Source of the DNA: Diaporthe sp. PMI_573
Taxonomy: Eukaryota; Ascomycota; Sordariomycetes; Diaporthales; Diaporthaceae
Length of the DNA: 64,000 bases
NCBI GenBank assembly: GCA_021399435.1
Contig: JAJTUP010000004.1
Coordinates: 186,001 to 250,000, forward strand
Reading direction: 5' to 3'
Shown one piece after another: positions 1 to 11,004 of the stretch. The notes under the pieces were generated by a model that saw nothing but the letters and a program-made list of their open reading frames with translations, ran no database searches and was not told the DNA's origin. Both the position numbers and the translations under genes were made by a program. The stretch's first letter is position 1, and each line of letters starts with the position of its first letter.

Positions 1-2
1 AA

Positions 3-866
3 ACAGTACCAGAGGACCCATTAGAATGGCGCCTTCTCGTGATCGATGGGCACCATACACATACAACGGTCGAGTTTATGTGGGAATGCTTCTCGAATAA
101 GGTGTATATCGTTTTTTTGCCCGCCCATACTTCGCATATGCTGCAACCGCTCGATGTGGCGATCTTCGGCCCTCTAAAGCTCGCATTTAAGAAGCATCTC
201 GATCACCAGGGAGGGCACGATTCGTCAACAGTCGTGGCAAAGAAACGGTTTCTTTATTGCTATCACAAGGCTCGAATTGACACTTTGACGGAAGCAAATA
301 TACGTTCTGGCTGGCGGGCGACTGGTCTCTGGCCAGTGTCTAAGCATAGGGCACTCGGAAGCCACTTTATCGCCGATAATCGCGAGAAGGAAGCGAGATC
401 GTTGGAATCTGGCGGTACCAATAGCTCCAGCAGCCATTTCTGCACTGATAAGTGTTTTTGTCGGCCTCGAGGGACCATTTTTGCGACCCCTAAGCGATCT
501 CAAGACCTAAGGGGTATGGTGGCTCGGTATGCCCGTCAGAAGAATCTCAGCCCCACATCACGACTCCTCTTCAGGAAAATCCTCAAAAGTTGGGACCAGA
601 TAGACGTCGATCTGACGATGTCCTCACAAAAAGCCCGAGAGTTGGAAGCCCAGATTGAAGCCAGTAGGGTAGTCCGAAGGAAGAAGGTTCAACTTGACCC
701 GAATGAACTTTTCGCCGATATCGAGGCCATTCGGAGGACTCAGATTGAAGCGGGGGTGGTATCAGAAGAAAGCGACGCTTCAGAAGAGTCGGAAACACCA
801 TCGGAAGCGAGGTCAACTATCGTGGTGGCGGCGTCGTCGGCGACGAGGCGAAGGGGGCGGTCGTGA
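3..866 (+). CDS. pogo/Fot1-like DDE transposase, C-terminal part
   Basis: The frame is open from base 3 and the start lies left of the window, so this is the C-terminal portion of a transposase of the Tc1/mariner superfamily (DDE_1 type, pogo/Fot1 group), which cuts and pastes its own element. Seen: the LLVIDGHHTH motif (second catalytic Asp, bases ~51-53) and LPAHTSHMLQPLDV with the third Asp 36 residues later, giving the DD35D spacing of Fot1/pogo elements. After the catalytic core comes WRATGLWP, also typical of the family, then a charged, Ser/Glu-rich C-terminus with an Arg-rich end. No internal stop is visible in this part, so it is not obviously RIP-damaged. I could not identify a terminal inverted repeat downstream. 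Family assignment is secure; whether the element is active cannot be told from a fragment. Confidence 0.85.
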   Translation, partial: TVPEDPLEWRLLVIDGHHTHTTVEFMWECFSNKVYIVFLPAHTSHMLQPLDVAIFGPLKLAFKKHLDHQGGHDSSTVVAKKRFLYCYHKARIDTLTEANIRSGWRATGLWPVSKHRALGSHFIADNREKEARSLESGGTNSSSSHFCTDKCFCRPRGTIFATPKRSQDLRGMVARYARQKNLSPTSRLLFRKILKSWDQIDVDLTMSSQKARELEAQIEASRVVRRKKVQLDPNELFADIEAIRRTQIEAGVVSEESDASEESETPSEARSTIVVAASSATRRRGRS

Positions 867-2349
867 GGGAAGGGGGCGGAATCAGGGGGGGGGCGGAAGC
901 CGGGCCGGGGACGTTATAGAGACACTCGTTCAAGGTAAGGCTTAGGCCAACTTGTTTAGTTGCATTAATATAGACCACTAATAGCTATAGTATTGCAAAA
1001 TTATACATCTTGCCCACCAGGCTCTCAGTCTTTCTCCCCAGCCACATTACCTAGCTCCCGTTTCTAAAGGATTACAGACCTAGGGGAATATCACAACCTC
1101 ATTGCCTGGGCTGACAATGCGATCACCAGTATTTCTCCCTCTCAGTCCTCAGAGAAGAGCCTAGTTGTGCGCCGGTCTCCTATTTACACGTGTCTGCGCC
1201 TCCATGCCAAGCTATACTGTATCGGCGGGCTAAGGGTCCTCACCGTTCACTAAGCTTTGAGGGATCGCAGATCACTCCCATAAATAATTAGGGATGTGAC
1301 GGTAGCACGGCGGCAGTTACAAATCAACAAGCAAGGCTTTGTGAGGATCGCACTAGGAGGCTCCGAGACTTGCTGGCGATATCAAGAACAGGAGGGACCC
1401 GAGAAAGGCTATATTTCGACACCTGACTCCAGAAATCCAACGATAGTAACCGGAGCCTAGGTCGTCAATCACTGACAGGCAGGCCGAGACTGTGGCCTCT
1501 GTTGGAGATTACAGCGACGTCTGACGAGGATTCCGGGGAAATCCACCAGACTTGGTCGTCCTGAGCCATGTCATCGCCGAGAAATGCCGAGACCAGCATC
1601 AGTTGGCAATGTCAAAAAGACGGTGAGATCTCCGACGCTGCGTCATTGGGCTTCGGGAACCGTTCCGGGTGTCTTGTTGGTCTTGAGATCAGCGTGAGTA
1701 CTGGGGGGAATTTAAGGTTCCGCGCACTGGGGATTGAACTGGAAGGTTCTCCGTCCCCTGTAGTAGATAGCCGAAGCATTGTCATCAGAGCGTCAGCAGG
1801 CCGCGCTGCGATTGTCCTCTCATTGAGCCAAAAAAGGAAGAAGAGAGAGGCGGGAAAGCTTGAGGTGGATATTGCGCAAGAGCAAGCAGGGCCGTGCAGG
1901 ACCTTATCAACTGTTGTCGTCCGTAGGAGCGGGCATTTGCTGAGGCCCGGTCTGTGGCAGAGAGCGGACTGGTGCCCGGTTGCACCGGGCATAGCAGGCG
2001 GAGTTACTCCAGCTGCCGCCTCCTCGTATATGGCGTCAGTGAAACGGGTCTAAACTTATCCCCCGCACGCTCGGAAAGGGCCCAAGTGTGCCATGGCCCG
2101 GGCAGTATTTGGATGTCTGGCCTGCCCCCGGAACGAGCCGCCATGGAAGACGACGAGGCTGTGACTGTCGACAAGTTACAAATCTGCAACGGCTGACTCG
2201 TTCAAAGCCCGGCCAATGCCGCCTCGAGAAGGATTAGTGTAGCCCCGTGAGCCTCGTCCAGTTGCTGCCGCCGCCGCCACGGCCTGCTCCCTAGCCTTAG
2301 CCCGTGTTCGACCTCGCCAGATACGCCGTGGAATGAGTCAGGGACATGC
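867..2349. other. intergenic, no supported gene
   Basis: About 1.5 kb with only short overlapping frames on both strands and no recognisable protein, RNA gene or repeat. The downstream end of the transposon to the left should fall here, but no inverted repeat could be paired because the left end is outside the window. Confidence 0.5.
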
Positions 2350-3291
2350 ATGGAGCTTGAGACGCTCGCCCCAGCACCAAGGCCAGCGCCAGCTTCAGCG
2401 TCGCCCGGCATGCCTCGTGCCACCACCAGCGACCTGCCAGCATGCACCGACTTCTTTTCTGGCCCCGTCGATGTCATCCACACGGCCCAGCCTCTCGGCC
2501 ACTTCGAGACCCTTTTCGACGTGCAGACATATGTCACGCGCGGGACTGCGACGTCCAACTCGACCATCGTGTTCTTGACCGACGACTTCGGCCTCAACCT
2601 CGTCAACAACAAGCTCCTCGCCGACCAATACGCCTCCAAGACGGGCCTGCGCGTTCTCGTGCCCAATTTCCTTCCAAACGGGGGGCTGTCCCTATCGACA
2701 ATACGTCTCTCCGAGAAGCTGGCGGCGTCGGTGCGGTGGTACAATCTCTTTGGCCACGCACGGCGGGCGTGGTCTGGCCTGAAAATCACCATCATCCTCG
2801 CCGCCTTCTCCTTCAAGGTGCGAAGAACCTTCACTTCTGTTCTGAACTACGTGCGCGCCGTCAGAGCCTCGTTGCCCCTGGGTTCCAAACTCGGCATCGC
2901 CGGATTCGGCTTGGGAGGGCATTGGTCGTCGCGGCTCTGCGCCGAGCATGCCACCGAAGGAGGAGGCTCGCACCTGGTCGGCGCGCACTTTACCGCACAT
3001 CCATCAAATGTCGACCCGGGTGAGACCGCCAGGCTTGCGAGCAGGTTCAAGGTGCCACAGAGCCTGGCGCTTGGGGACAGAGACGCCGGCCTCCCCATCG
3101 ACCAGGCGCACGAGTTAGAGACGAACCTGAGGGAAGTCTACAGAGACAACCCGGACAGATTGGAGGTCAGGATGTATGAAGGGTGCGGGCGTGGCTTCGC
3201 ACTACGTGCGGTCCGTCGGGCCGGCGAGACCGAAGTGGTAGACATGGCCCTTGAGCAGGCTGTTATGTGGTTCCGAAGGTGGCTTGTCTGA
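2350..3291 (+). CDS. dienelactone-hydrolase-like protein, catalytic residues missing
   Basis: Intronless 313-residue protein starting at an ATG. It follows the fungal dienelactone hydrolase (DLH) family from end to end: N-terminal PACTDFFSG, then VFLTDDFGLNLVNNKLLADQYA, the strand-nucleophile elbow near 181-190, the Asp loop LGDRDAGLP near 241-249 and the final helix. The family uses a Cys-Asp-His triad. Here the elbow reads GFGLGG, with Gly187 where family members have Cys (G-F-C-x-G-G), and the usual HGF of the His loop reads RGF (Arg281). Asp245 is kept. Length and frame are intact and codon use is GC-rich like neighbouring genes, so this looks like a maintained pseudoenzyme, not a decayed copy. 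It could alternatively be a recent inactive allele. Likely cytoplasmic; no signal peptide. Confidence 0.8.
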   Translation: MELETLAPAPRPAPASASPGMPRATTSDLPACTDFFSGPVDVIHTAQPLGHFETLFDVQTYVTRGTATSNSTIVFLTDDFGLNLVNNKLLADQYASKTGLRVLVPNFLPNGGLSLSTIRLSEKLAASVRWYNLFGHARRAWSGLKITIILAAFSFKVRRTFTSVLNYVRAVRASLPLGSKLGIAGFGLGGHWSSRLCAEHATEGGGSHLVGAHFTAHPSNVDPGETARLASRFKVPQSLALGDRDAGLPIDQAHELETNLREVYRDNPDRLEVRMYEGCGRGFALRAVRRAGETEVVDMALEQAVMWFRRWLV

Positions 3292-3404
3292 GCTGCTCCT
3301 GTCCCTCGCGAAGCAGGAGCACCTGGGTTCACCACTACCGGAGGGACGAATGCTAGCCTGAGCCTTGTCTGTCTATATCTTCTTTCTTTCTTTAGTTTTT
3401 CGCA

Positions 3405-3734
3405 TCACATCTCAGCGTCTCGTGCTGCAGACAAGTTGAGCAGGCAGTCCGGAGAAGCACACATGTCGCTTATATCAACACCTACACATATCCCTAGGAT
3501 GGTAGTCTTGGTCGGCGAGTTACAACAGTACAAATAAACGTCAATCGTGGCAAACATGACCATGACGACTTGCCTTTTAAAGCCGGAGACATCCGAATAC
3601 CAGACGCCAGGCTGTGTGCAACTCCCGGGACCAATGGACCGTGAACACCAGTTGCTCCCAAACGTGACAGCTCCTCCGCTGCGGCAGTAACCCAGATACT
3701 CCTTGTTGAGGTCGCTTGAATCGATACCTACCAC
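3405..3734 (-). CDS. small cysteine-rich ORF, possible exon of a secreted protein
   Basis: A 109-codon frame with eight Cys (GYC, NWC, GSC, adjacent CC, GIC, MC, DC), which is more than chance composition would suggest. There is no signal peptide in the frame and the first codon is not a convincing start. The minus-strand sequence just upstream ends in a pyrimidine-poor ...TGGTAG that could be an intron acceptor, so an upstream leader exon is possible. I do not recognise the family. It is tail-to-tail with the DLH-like gene. Treat as a candidate only. Confidence 0.22.
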   Translation of the reverse strand: MVGIDSSDLNKEYLGYCRSGGAVTFGSNWCSRSIGPGSCTQPGVWYSDVSGFKRQVVMVMFATIDVYLYCCNSPTKTTILGICVGVDISDMCASPDCLLNLSAARDAEM

Positions 3735-4904
3735 TTATTGATATCAGAGATCAGGGAGCCTTATATGTTATGGACTGAGCAGATGGTCCTCAACGATCCC
3801 CGCTGGGATTACCTGTAGTGGGCCGGAAAATAGTTGAAAGGCGATACTTGAAAGCAACAGACACAAAGGGCTTACTTCTGCAATTATATCCTAGCAGAAC
3901 GTTGCCATACCTCTCTTACTTCCCCTTTCCCAGCTGACGCTGCCTGGAGGCCGGTGTTTATGAGGGCCACACTGTGTAACCTCTCCTACATTTTGTACCC
4001 CGCGCACTTTGTCATCAACCACGAAGACTAATAGATAATATTGATTCCCGGAACTGAGGCATGAAATGATAGTGGACGTGAGGCTTGGACACGACTTAAT
4101 TCAAGTAAAGGGCACTGAGTGGCCTGCGTTTTGGTCGTACATTTCGCTGCCTTAGCCATGGCAAAGATATGTCTAAGCAAAAATCGCCTCTTTTAGCATT
4201 CCTCTAATGTTGGGCATCAGTGCTGGTCATGCGGATGTATCCACCTTTCACCGAGTTCGAACCCAAGCACTGCTCTGGCAGTTTCCGCCTGGATAACCTT
4301 CCCTCCTTTCTTTTGAGGCCGTTTCTCATGGAAGTTGCTCATTGCATCACGATTCTCCGTTACAAGGGTCCTTTGAAGAGTAACTAGCGAATGCATTGAC
4401 ACCAATTGCAATTGCTATGGTTCGTAAGTGGAGGGGGGGGGCCCGGATGGCACCAACACGGCATTGGATCGCGCTTTCTCTATTTTCCTGAGTTTGTTCG
4501 TTGAAGTCCTCTATGCCATGGATCAGTTAATTAGAGCAAGAGAGAGACAATGTGGAAGAGAGAGGGAGAGAGAAGGTTGCCGCATGGACGGCATAACCGT
4601 CACTGCAATCATCGTCACAAATTCCGCTGTTAACTCGTCGGATTCACTCGTGTAATCACCACGATACGGCTGATGCGCGAATCATGGGAACATAATTGCT
4701 TGTGTCTTTGGCATATCTACCTGCGCTTTCCGTTGACAGGTCTGAAGACCCCTTGCTGTTGCATCTACGCTCGGCAGGCAGAAGCCAATGGGCTTTTCGA
4801 GGTGGATAAATATGTTCCTGCTCTGTTCCAAAGGCTAGCACGGCCAACATTCTCGCAAGACTCGTAGTTATATATAGAGATTACGCTGGTGTGGAGATGT
4901 AAGG
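3735..4904. other. intergenic, no supported gene
   Basis: Only short frames with no family resemblance. A purine-rich GAGA-type stretch lies near 4530-4575. No RNA gene seen. Confidence 0.5.
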
Positions 4905-6110
4905 TTAAGCTGGAATGACTTCTGGTCTTGCATCGCCTTCGTACGCGCCCTTCGTGTTGAACGGCCCAGACCACGCTTGGAACTCGGCCATGCTGTCCTT
5001 AACAGCCCGCTCCGATTGGTTTTCATCATTGACAACATCGCCATCCGTGTAGTGCTCGATCGTGAAGCCGCTGGGGTCGTACCAGTAGTCAAAAATTTGA
5101 CTGCCAAGAATGTGCCTCCCAATGCCCCACATTTGCGTGTAGCCCTTCGCCCGGAGGTGATGATGCCCAAGTTGCTGGATGTCCATATCGTGTACCTCGA
5201 AAGATGCGTGATGGGGGCCGGCGTACTTCTGCCCCGGAAAGAGCGTGAAGTGGAAGAAGGCATGATGATCGCGATAATGCCCCCCAAGGTCGATGTCGTA
5301 AAAGACGGCCATGTCCTACGTCGATGTCCTATCACTTAGCATGGCAATCTCTGGCCAAAAACTTGACGAGTGTGCACCTTACTTACAAAGTCTTTGTTGA
5401 ACGCATTGGCTTGAACATCCAGCGCCCGGAGGTTGAAGTGGGTCTGGTACCACTCGCTGATCTTCTCGATGTCAGCTGTGATGTGACCAAAATGGCCCAG
5501 CTTGTGGACCGGGGCCGGCCCCTTCTCCAGCCGCTGAAACCGCCCCCTACGCGGCTTCTCGTCGTCCGTGGCCAGAGTGTCCGATCCCATGTTGTAAGCG
5601 TCTGCACCTTTGGGCGGCTGGCCTCGCTGTACTGTTGAGTAGCCGAATACAACATTGATGGGGATATTCTCCGGGTCAAGGATGGTCACAACCCTGCCGC
5701 CTCCAGGAAATTCCGAGTCGCGAATGAGACCAGCACCTGGAAGTTTCGCCGCCCGCTCGAGGTCTTCCCGGGAGGTGGCTTCCAAAGACCCACCGAAGAA
5801 GAGAGGCCGGTCTGTCTTTTCCGCGATATAAGACACTGGCTGGTCGTTGTAGCCCCTGTAGAAGATGCGCTCGGGATTGGACGTGCGATGGGTTTCTTGG
5901 AAGCCGAAATCGAGCAGAAAGTTATGTTGCTGAAATTTTGCATCAGACAGACTAGACCGTCCCCTAGGGTAGGTAGATATATAGATTTTGGCTTACCTTC
6001 TCAAGGTCTGTGTGACCGTAATGCACCCATACCGGGCGGCTGACATACACGCGGCCAGGGTTTGGCTTCCTGTGGAGTCCTGATACAAAATCAACGCGTC
6101 CCGGCGCCAT
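4905..6110 (-). CDS. type I extradiol ring-cleavage dioxygenase (catechol 2,3-dioxygenase-like), three exons
   Basis: Predicted to open catechol-type rings next to the two hydroxyls, using non-haem iron; cytosolic. Exons 6110-5997, 5929-5387 and 5315-4905 join in frame to 355 residues. Intron 1 (67 nt) is GTAAGC...CAG and intron 2 (71 nt) GTAAGT...TAG; both are phase 0 and remove frame breaks. The protein has two VOC/glyoxalase-fold domains: the N-terminal one starts VWVHYGHTDLEK, the C-terminal one KLGHFGHITADIEK. The three metal ligands of the class are all visible: His184 (LGHF), His255 (GPHHASFEV) and Glu306 (FTIEHYTDGD). The ATG at 6110 begins a 38-residue first exon that supplies the first domain's opening strand. 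Substrate cannot be read from sequence; bicupin or glyoxalase functions are less likely given the full ligand set. No other aromatic-degradation gene is adjacent. Confidence 0.88.
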
Positions 6111-9040
6111 AATATCGAAGTTTATTTGACTGTTTTAGGGGTTTTGACGGGGGAGGCAGAATGGTGACAAATTACGAGTAGGTGCGTATGCAGTAACTAC
6201 TCATGAGAGTCAAGGCGCTGATGACCATGTTCAAACTGACCTACAATTATCTACTTATAAGCGGACGCCCGTTTTATATTTCACCAGATGGATTCAAGTC
6301 ACTGAAGCCTCCTACGACAAGAGCACCTCTGGTGGGGCCGACGAGTCGGAATGGTGGAGGGACCCGAGAGGAGGGTTACGGTGCCGTCGAATCCAGTTGG
6401 GCGGGCATACCTGGGCAGTCAGATAAGAAAGCCTGATTCAAAGTTAAAGGACGGGTTCCACGGCATCTGTAAGCTCCCCGTTGTCCGTACTGGTGGCCCT
6501 ATGAGCGGTGGTCTACGAATCATTTCGCATCGCCTGCTGTGACGGGGCGCCCGACTTGATACAAGTCTGCTTCGCGATTCTCAGGCACGAGAATGACCGA
6601 CACTCAAGGCCTATCTCCGAATAAGACTTTCATTTTCATCATTGATCAATCAACCTTAGCACCTGAATCAAAGATGATCTGACCGATATCTTGAGACTTG
6701 GCGAGTAATACTTACAGTACTGTGCGGATAAATAGTATATAATAAGTTAATATTTATTATAATAATATATTAAATTTAATATTAATTTATAAAGAAAAAG
6801 ATTTTTAAATAATAAAAAATATAATTTTAGTTTTATAAATAAATAGTAAACTTTCTAAATAAACTTAACAATATTTATTTCTAACCTAAATTTAATCTTA
6901 TTAATTAGTTTATAAGAATTATTTTTATTTTTACTATATTAATCTTTTATAGACTAAATTAATTTAGCGCTTATAGCGTCTATAATACTACTACTTTAAC
7001 TTAGTTTTATACTTAATATATAATATCTAGGTAGTACCCTAACATACTAGTATAGATCAATGCCGGTTTTGGCCCCAGGTAAAGTTACTTTCACTATTTC
7101 CATTACATATTTATATTCTCACTAATTTACTGAAGTGAGCGCATGTCGTAAAAGGTACAGTCCTCGCTCTAGCTGTGCTCTATTATACACCCTGATAAAG
7201 TATAGGCAGACTTTGTCGACGAGTTTGGACCATGCGTGGCGACGAGGCACTGCATAATACAGATTGATTCAGCCACTGCCAGAATTTGTGGTAAAGTCTG
7301 TAAGGTCTAGAAAGCCATAATCTAATTGCTTGCGACTCTTTGAAACAAGTCTCGTAGGTGTCTGGCTACCTGATTACATGCAGTCTGTCACTCAACTCAT
7401 GACGGAGGACTTTGCGTGGAATGCTCCGAGTCCTTTGCAGCAAGTATGCTGGGCGGCTTTCGCAGCTTCAATAATACGACTATTAGTATAACCATTGCAC
7501 CTCGGACCAAAGGATCTGAGCTGCCTGCTCCGTTGCATAAGTCGTTTCTTCACCAAGCTCTTCCAAATAGAACAACAGCGATCCAGTGATCCGGTCATGA
7601 ATGGGCCTGAAATCGCATGTCGAGATCTAGTTGAGGGGTCCCTGAGTACTTCGCGCACATATATGCAATCTGAGTGACCACATCCATACCATCTGGTGAC
7701 AGCTATGGACGGACATATCCTTGTAGATCTGTCAGCGCACAGTACTCTTGATCAGGTCCCGAAGATTACTCCTGCCTTCAGTGCCAAAGCATGCTGTTCC
7801 CACGTTGTGACAGCATGGCTTCTTTCCGAAGCTCGTACTTGCCACTCCTGCACATTTAGTTGTCCCGTGGAGATGAGAGCTGGGTCTCACCTGCCACGTT
7901 TCTTTTTCACGGCATCCTTCCCAGAATATTGGCAGCAGCAGCCGCACATGGCCAAATATTAATAGCACCCGCGCGTGGCACGACATTAACAGCAAGTTCC
8001 AAGCATGCTCTTGCACATGATGAAATACCATAACGGGAAGTGCACTTACAATTCCAGGTACCACGAAACCAAGCGTGTCTCCAGCAAGAGATCCGGGCCG
8101 ACGCGTAGACACTACACGCACCTCAACAAACATAGACAGACTTTACGATATTCCTCTCCTTTGCTTTTCTAGAGCCTTCGAAATGAAGTGCCCCTGGTTC
8201 ACTTCTCACTCGGCAGCTTGGTTGTCTTCGAAATTCAAGCAATCCTTACTTTGTCGCTTAACATTGACTGGAATGAATGTTGAACGGGAATGATTACTAA
8301 CCTTTTTTTGATTGATTGGAAAAAGGAAAGGTTAAAAGATCTGGGCTTTGCTGTCGTGACTTTGTTGGCCAAACAGGTCCGCTCTCCAAGCAGATTGCCT
8401 CTCCGAGAGCCCAGAGATTTGCCATAAACTTCTGCGCCGGTGATAGCGTTGATCATGGTATAATCAATCATTTACTACCCTTTCGTAATGCATGCCTAAT
8501 AAATAAATATCCTTGGCATTTGACAAAGTACAACCCAACTCGCAAGGCGCTGGGCAAGCATTTTAAGCGTTCAAGTCAGGCCGACATCTTCCAGCTACCT
8601 GAAGGTCGCGGGTCATATATTTAAACGATATAGGCTCAATTATTTCTTCGCCACCTCGGTGAGTAGAGTTTACCCCGACTTAGTTGCCCATTTTCACCCA
8701 TGTGCCTCTCGCTCGTGGTAATCCAAGCGCGTTCTTTGATGCCAGACAGACGGTTCAGTCTATCCTTCCACACACCGTCCTTTCCCATTGTATTTCAGCG
8801 GCAAAAACTGAGCAAGCAAAAGAATCATGCAGTCAGCACCACATCTAGCGCCGTATTTCCCAGTGCTATTGCACTGTCAGTAACCTTCGAGCCTGCTCTG
8901 TCCCGGAGGACAGACTCTGCCATAGTCAGATGTCTGACTCTAGAGAGGAAGTCACGATTCTCTCAGGGCTTCATGCTTGGGACAACAAAAACAAACAGTT
9001 CCCAAGTAAACATGATTCCCAGAACTTCTCCTCATGCTCA
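6111..9040. other. long gene-poor stretch with one AT-rich patch
   Basis: Nearly 3 kb with no protein that can be supported; the best frames (for example 7732-8133 minus, ATG-initiated, 133 codons) match nothing I recognise. The AT-rich patch at about 6716-7066 is listed separately. Confidence 0.45.
6716..7066. repeat. AT-rich patch, probable RIP-mutated repeat relic
   Basis: About 350 bases of nearly pure A/T with TTA/TAA steps, sharply bounded by sequence of ordinary composition on both sides. In a RIP-active fungus such islands are usually old, heavily mutated transposon fragments. No terminal repeats or coding remnant could be recognised. Confidence 0.45.
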
Positions 9041-9185
<145 letters not shown>

Positions 9186-9694
9186 ATGTGTAAGTCCACG
9201 TTTCGTGTTTCATAGTGTCCTCGAATATGCCAGTCCAGGCTCCAAGACTAACCCACAAACTAGCGATGACGACGATGACGACGACAGCGACAGCGACAGC
9301 GACAGCGATAGTGGAGCCGGCGGGGGTTGGGGGGCCGGCCCCATCGTAATTTCGACACTGGCCCTGACCGGTGTGTGTGCGTTTGCCGGGCTCGCGGCCT
9401 GGTGCTGCCCTCTCCGGCCCGGCCCGGCCTGGCGGGCGCTCGGCCGCGCCGAGCAGGAAGAGGACGACGAGGAAGAGGAAGAGGAGCTGCCCCAGCAGCC
9501 CCAGCAGCGTATGAGCAGCCAACAACCATACCTTTTCACCTGTCACAAGGTACTAACTCCTGTGAATAATAGACCAGCAGACCCAGGAGCAGCAGCAGCC
9601 CCAGCAGCAGCAGCAGCAGCAGCCCGCGGCGGCGGCGGTGCTGCCGCACCCTGAGGACGACGCGGCGGCGGCGATGGCTGCCTGGCGGTCGTGA
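9186..9694 (+). CDS. candidate small one-TM protein with acidic and polyGln tracts, three exons
   Basis: Proposed exons 9186-9189, 9239-9508 and 9573-9694 give 131 residues. The second intron (64 nt) is well supported: GTATGAG donor, a perfect TACTAAC branch site and TAG acceptor, and it switches the frame to one reading QQTQEQQQ and ending PHPEDD...AAWRS. The first intron (49 nt, GTAAGT...CAG) leaves only ATG plus one base upstream, but is in phase. The protein has an Asp then Asp-Ser tract (11-26), one hydrophobic membrane helix (about 36-58, ending WCC), a Glu run, then Gln- and Ala-rich repeats. Function unknown. A longer first exon upstream of the microsatellite cannot be excluded, and low complexity weakens the coding call. 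Confidence 0.4.
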
Positions 9695-10326
9695 GTCCGG
9701 GTTGGGGGGGGGGGGCGCTGCGGCGCGGTGGTGTTGGTTTTTTCTGTTCGTTGATTATATATTTATAAAATGAGTCTAAATAGACTTCTCCTTGTTTCCT
9801 GCGTGTCGCGGTTCTGCGTCGACCTTTTGATGAACATGTTTTCCGCCTCGGCTGTTCCACGCAGTGTGATGTACATACAGTCCTCGAGTCTGTCGTGATT
9901 TGTTATGGCGGCAAGCCCGCCCAATGTGAAGAACAGAATCAGGAGATAAACCGCAAGGAGAGCAGGACGTGACCTTAAACAGCTGTGCTTACAGTAATTG
10001 TAGTAGGAAGACTGAGTCTGGCAAACATGTTATTGTTAATATTCCAAATAGGCTTATGATTAAGTTCGAGGAGCAGAGGGGGCGTATGGCACCCTTTTCG
10101 AAACCTCTATACTCGTGACCGAGCCCCGTCTTCCCTATATGAATTCACTATCATGGCATTTCCTATGTACTAATATGCCCCTGAATTAATTTATAGACGC
10201 AAATATCCTTTCAGAAGCTTCTATAAAACTCCTTTTATGAAGCTAAACAGCTTGAGCAGCCGTTGGGAGTTGTGTCCAAATTGGGTGCCGGATGGTGAAA
10301 GTTTGTAAGACGGGGACCCGTGGATT
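9695..10326. other. intergenic, no supported gene
   Basis: Begins with a G-run near 9705-9716; otherwise no coding frame, RNA gene or repeat recognised. Confidence 0.5.
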
Positions 10327-11004
10327 TCAATTAGATAAAGGGGAAGCTGTTTCTAACGAAGACAGGGCAAAAGTATCATGTATGTTAAATGGCCAAGCAC
10401 CGACAGGTATAATGCCAGCATCGGCGGCCATAGCAACATTAGTAGCAGTCTCCAGTGCGTTCCTTTGGCGTACTCTACAGCGTTCCCGTGAACTATGGTC
10501 GCGATAGTCTTCAACAAGAAGCAAAGCAGAACTCTCAACTGCAGTGACAGCAGCGACAAAAGCAGCATAGGAGCGCGAAGTCGAAACAGCCACGGCGATT
10601 GCTTGGGCCGTACGTGCAGCGACCATCCTGGGATTTGGCTCATCCAGGGCACGGATCATTCCGATAGCAGCAGCCTGAGCTGCAAGTTCAGTAGCTTCAA
10701 CCGGCCTGGCTTCATCTCGGGGTGGGCGTAAGATTGGATGGGTGTCGGAAGGGGGCCGAGTTGCTGGATTCCGCGCGCGAAGGACTTCAAGGCTCTCGCT
10801 CCCGTCTATACTCGACTGGAGCTCGTCTATACTCCGGGGCGGAATATCTAGTGTAGCGTATAGAGGTGGTGGAGGTGATAGTGGAGAGTCTTCTTGTGTG
10901 CTAGGTGCTGTCGTCTGTGTCTTTAATACACCAAACGCGCGACACCGCGTCTTGCCTCTCAAATTCAGTCTGCGTCGCAGCCAGGCACTAAGGCGGCGTA
11001 CCAT
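10327..11004 (-). CDS. hypothetical protein, Ala-rich helical
   Basis: Intronless ATG-started frame of 225 codons. The N-terminus is basic (RRLSAWLRRRLNLRGK), followed by a Pro-rich spacer with SPPPPLY, and from about residue 100 an Ala-rich region predicted to be helical (ELAAQAAAIGMIRALDE onward). No signal peptide, membrane segment or known domain is visible. The length without a stop is the main evidence for coding; the opposite strand carries only short frames. Could be a lineage-specific gene or a chance ORF. Confidence 0.4.
   Translation of the reverse strand: MVRRLSAWLRRRLNLRGKTRCRAFGVLKTQTTAPSTQEDSPLSPPPPLYATLDIPPRSIDELQSSIDGSESLEVLRARNPATRPPSDTHPILRPPRDEARPVEATELAAQAAAIGMIRALDEPNPRMVAARTAQAIAVAVSTSRSYAAFVAAVTAVESSALLLVEDYRDHSSRERCRVRQRNALETATNVAMAADAGIIPVGAWPFNIHDTFALSSLETASPLSN

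Noticed and set aside
1568..2053. 161-codon frame on the plus strand with overlapping minus frames
   Set aside because: Open frames on both strands over the same bases, no motif, no start context; likely chance.
2202..2834. 210-codon minus-strand frame
   Set aside because: Shadow of the DLH-like gene.
4240..4330. TTCGAAC-like sequence resembling a tRNA T-loop
   Set aside because: The flanking bases do not form a T stem and no D or anticodon arm could be paired at the right distances.
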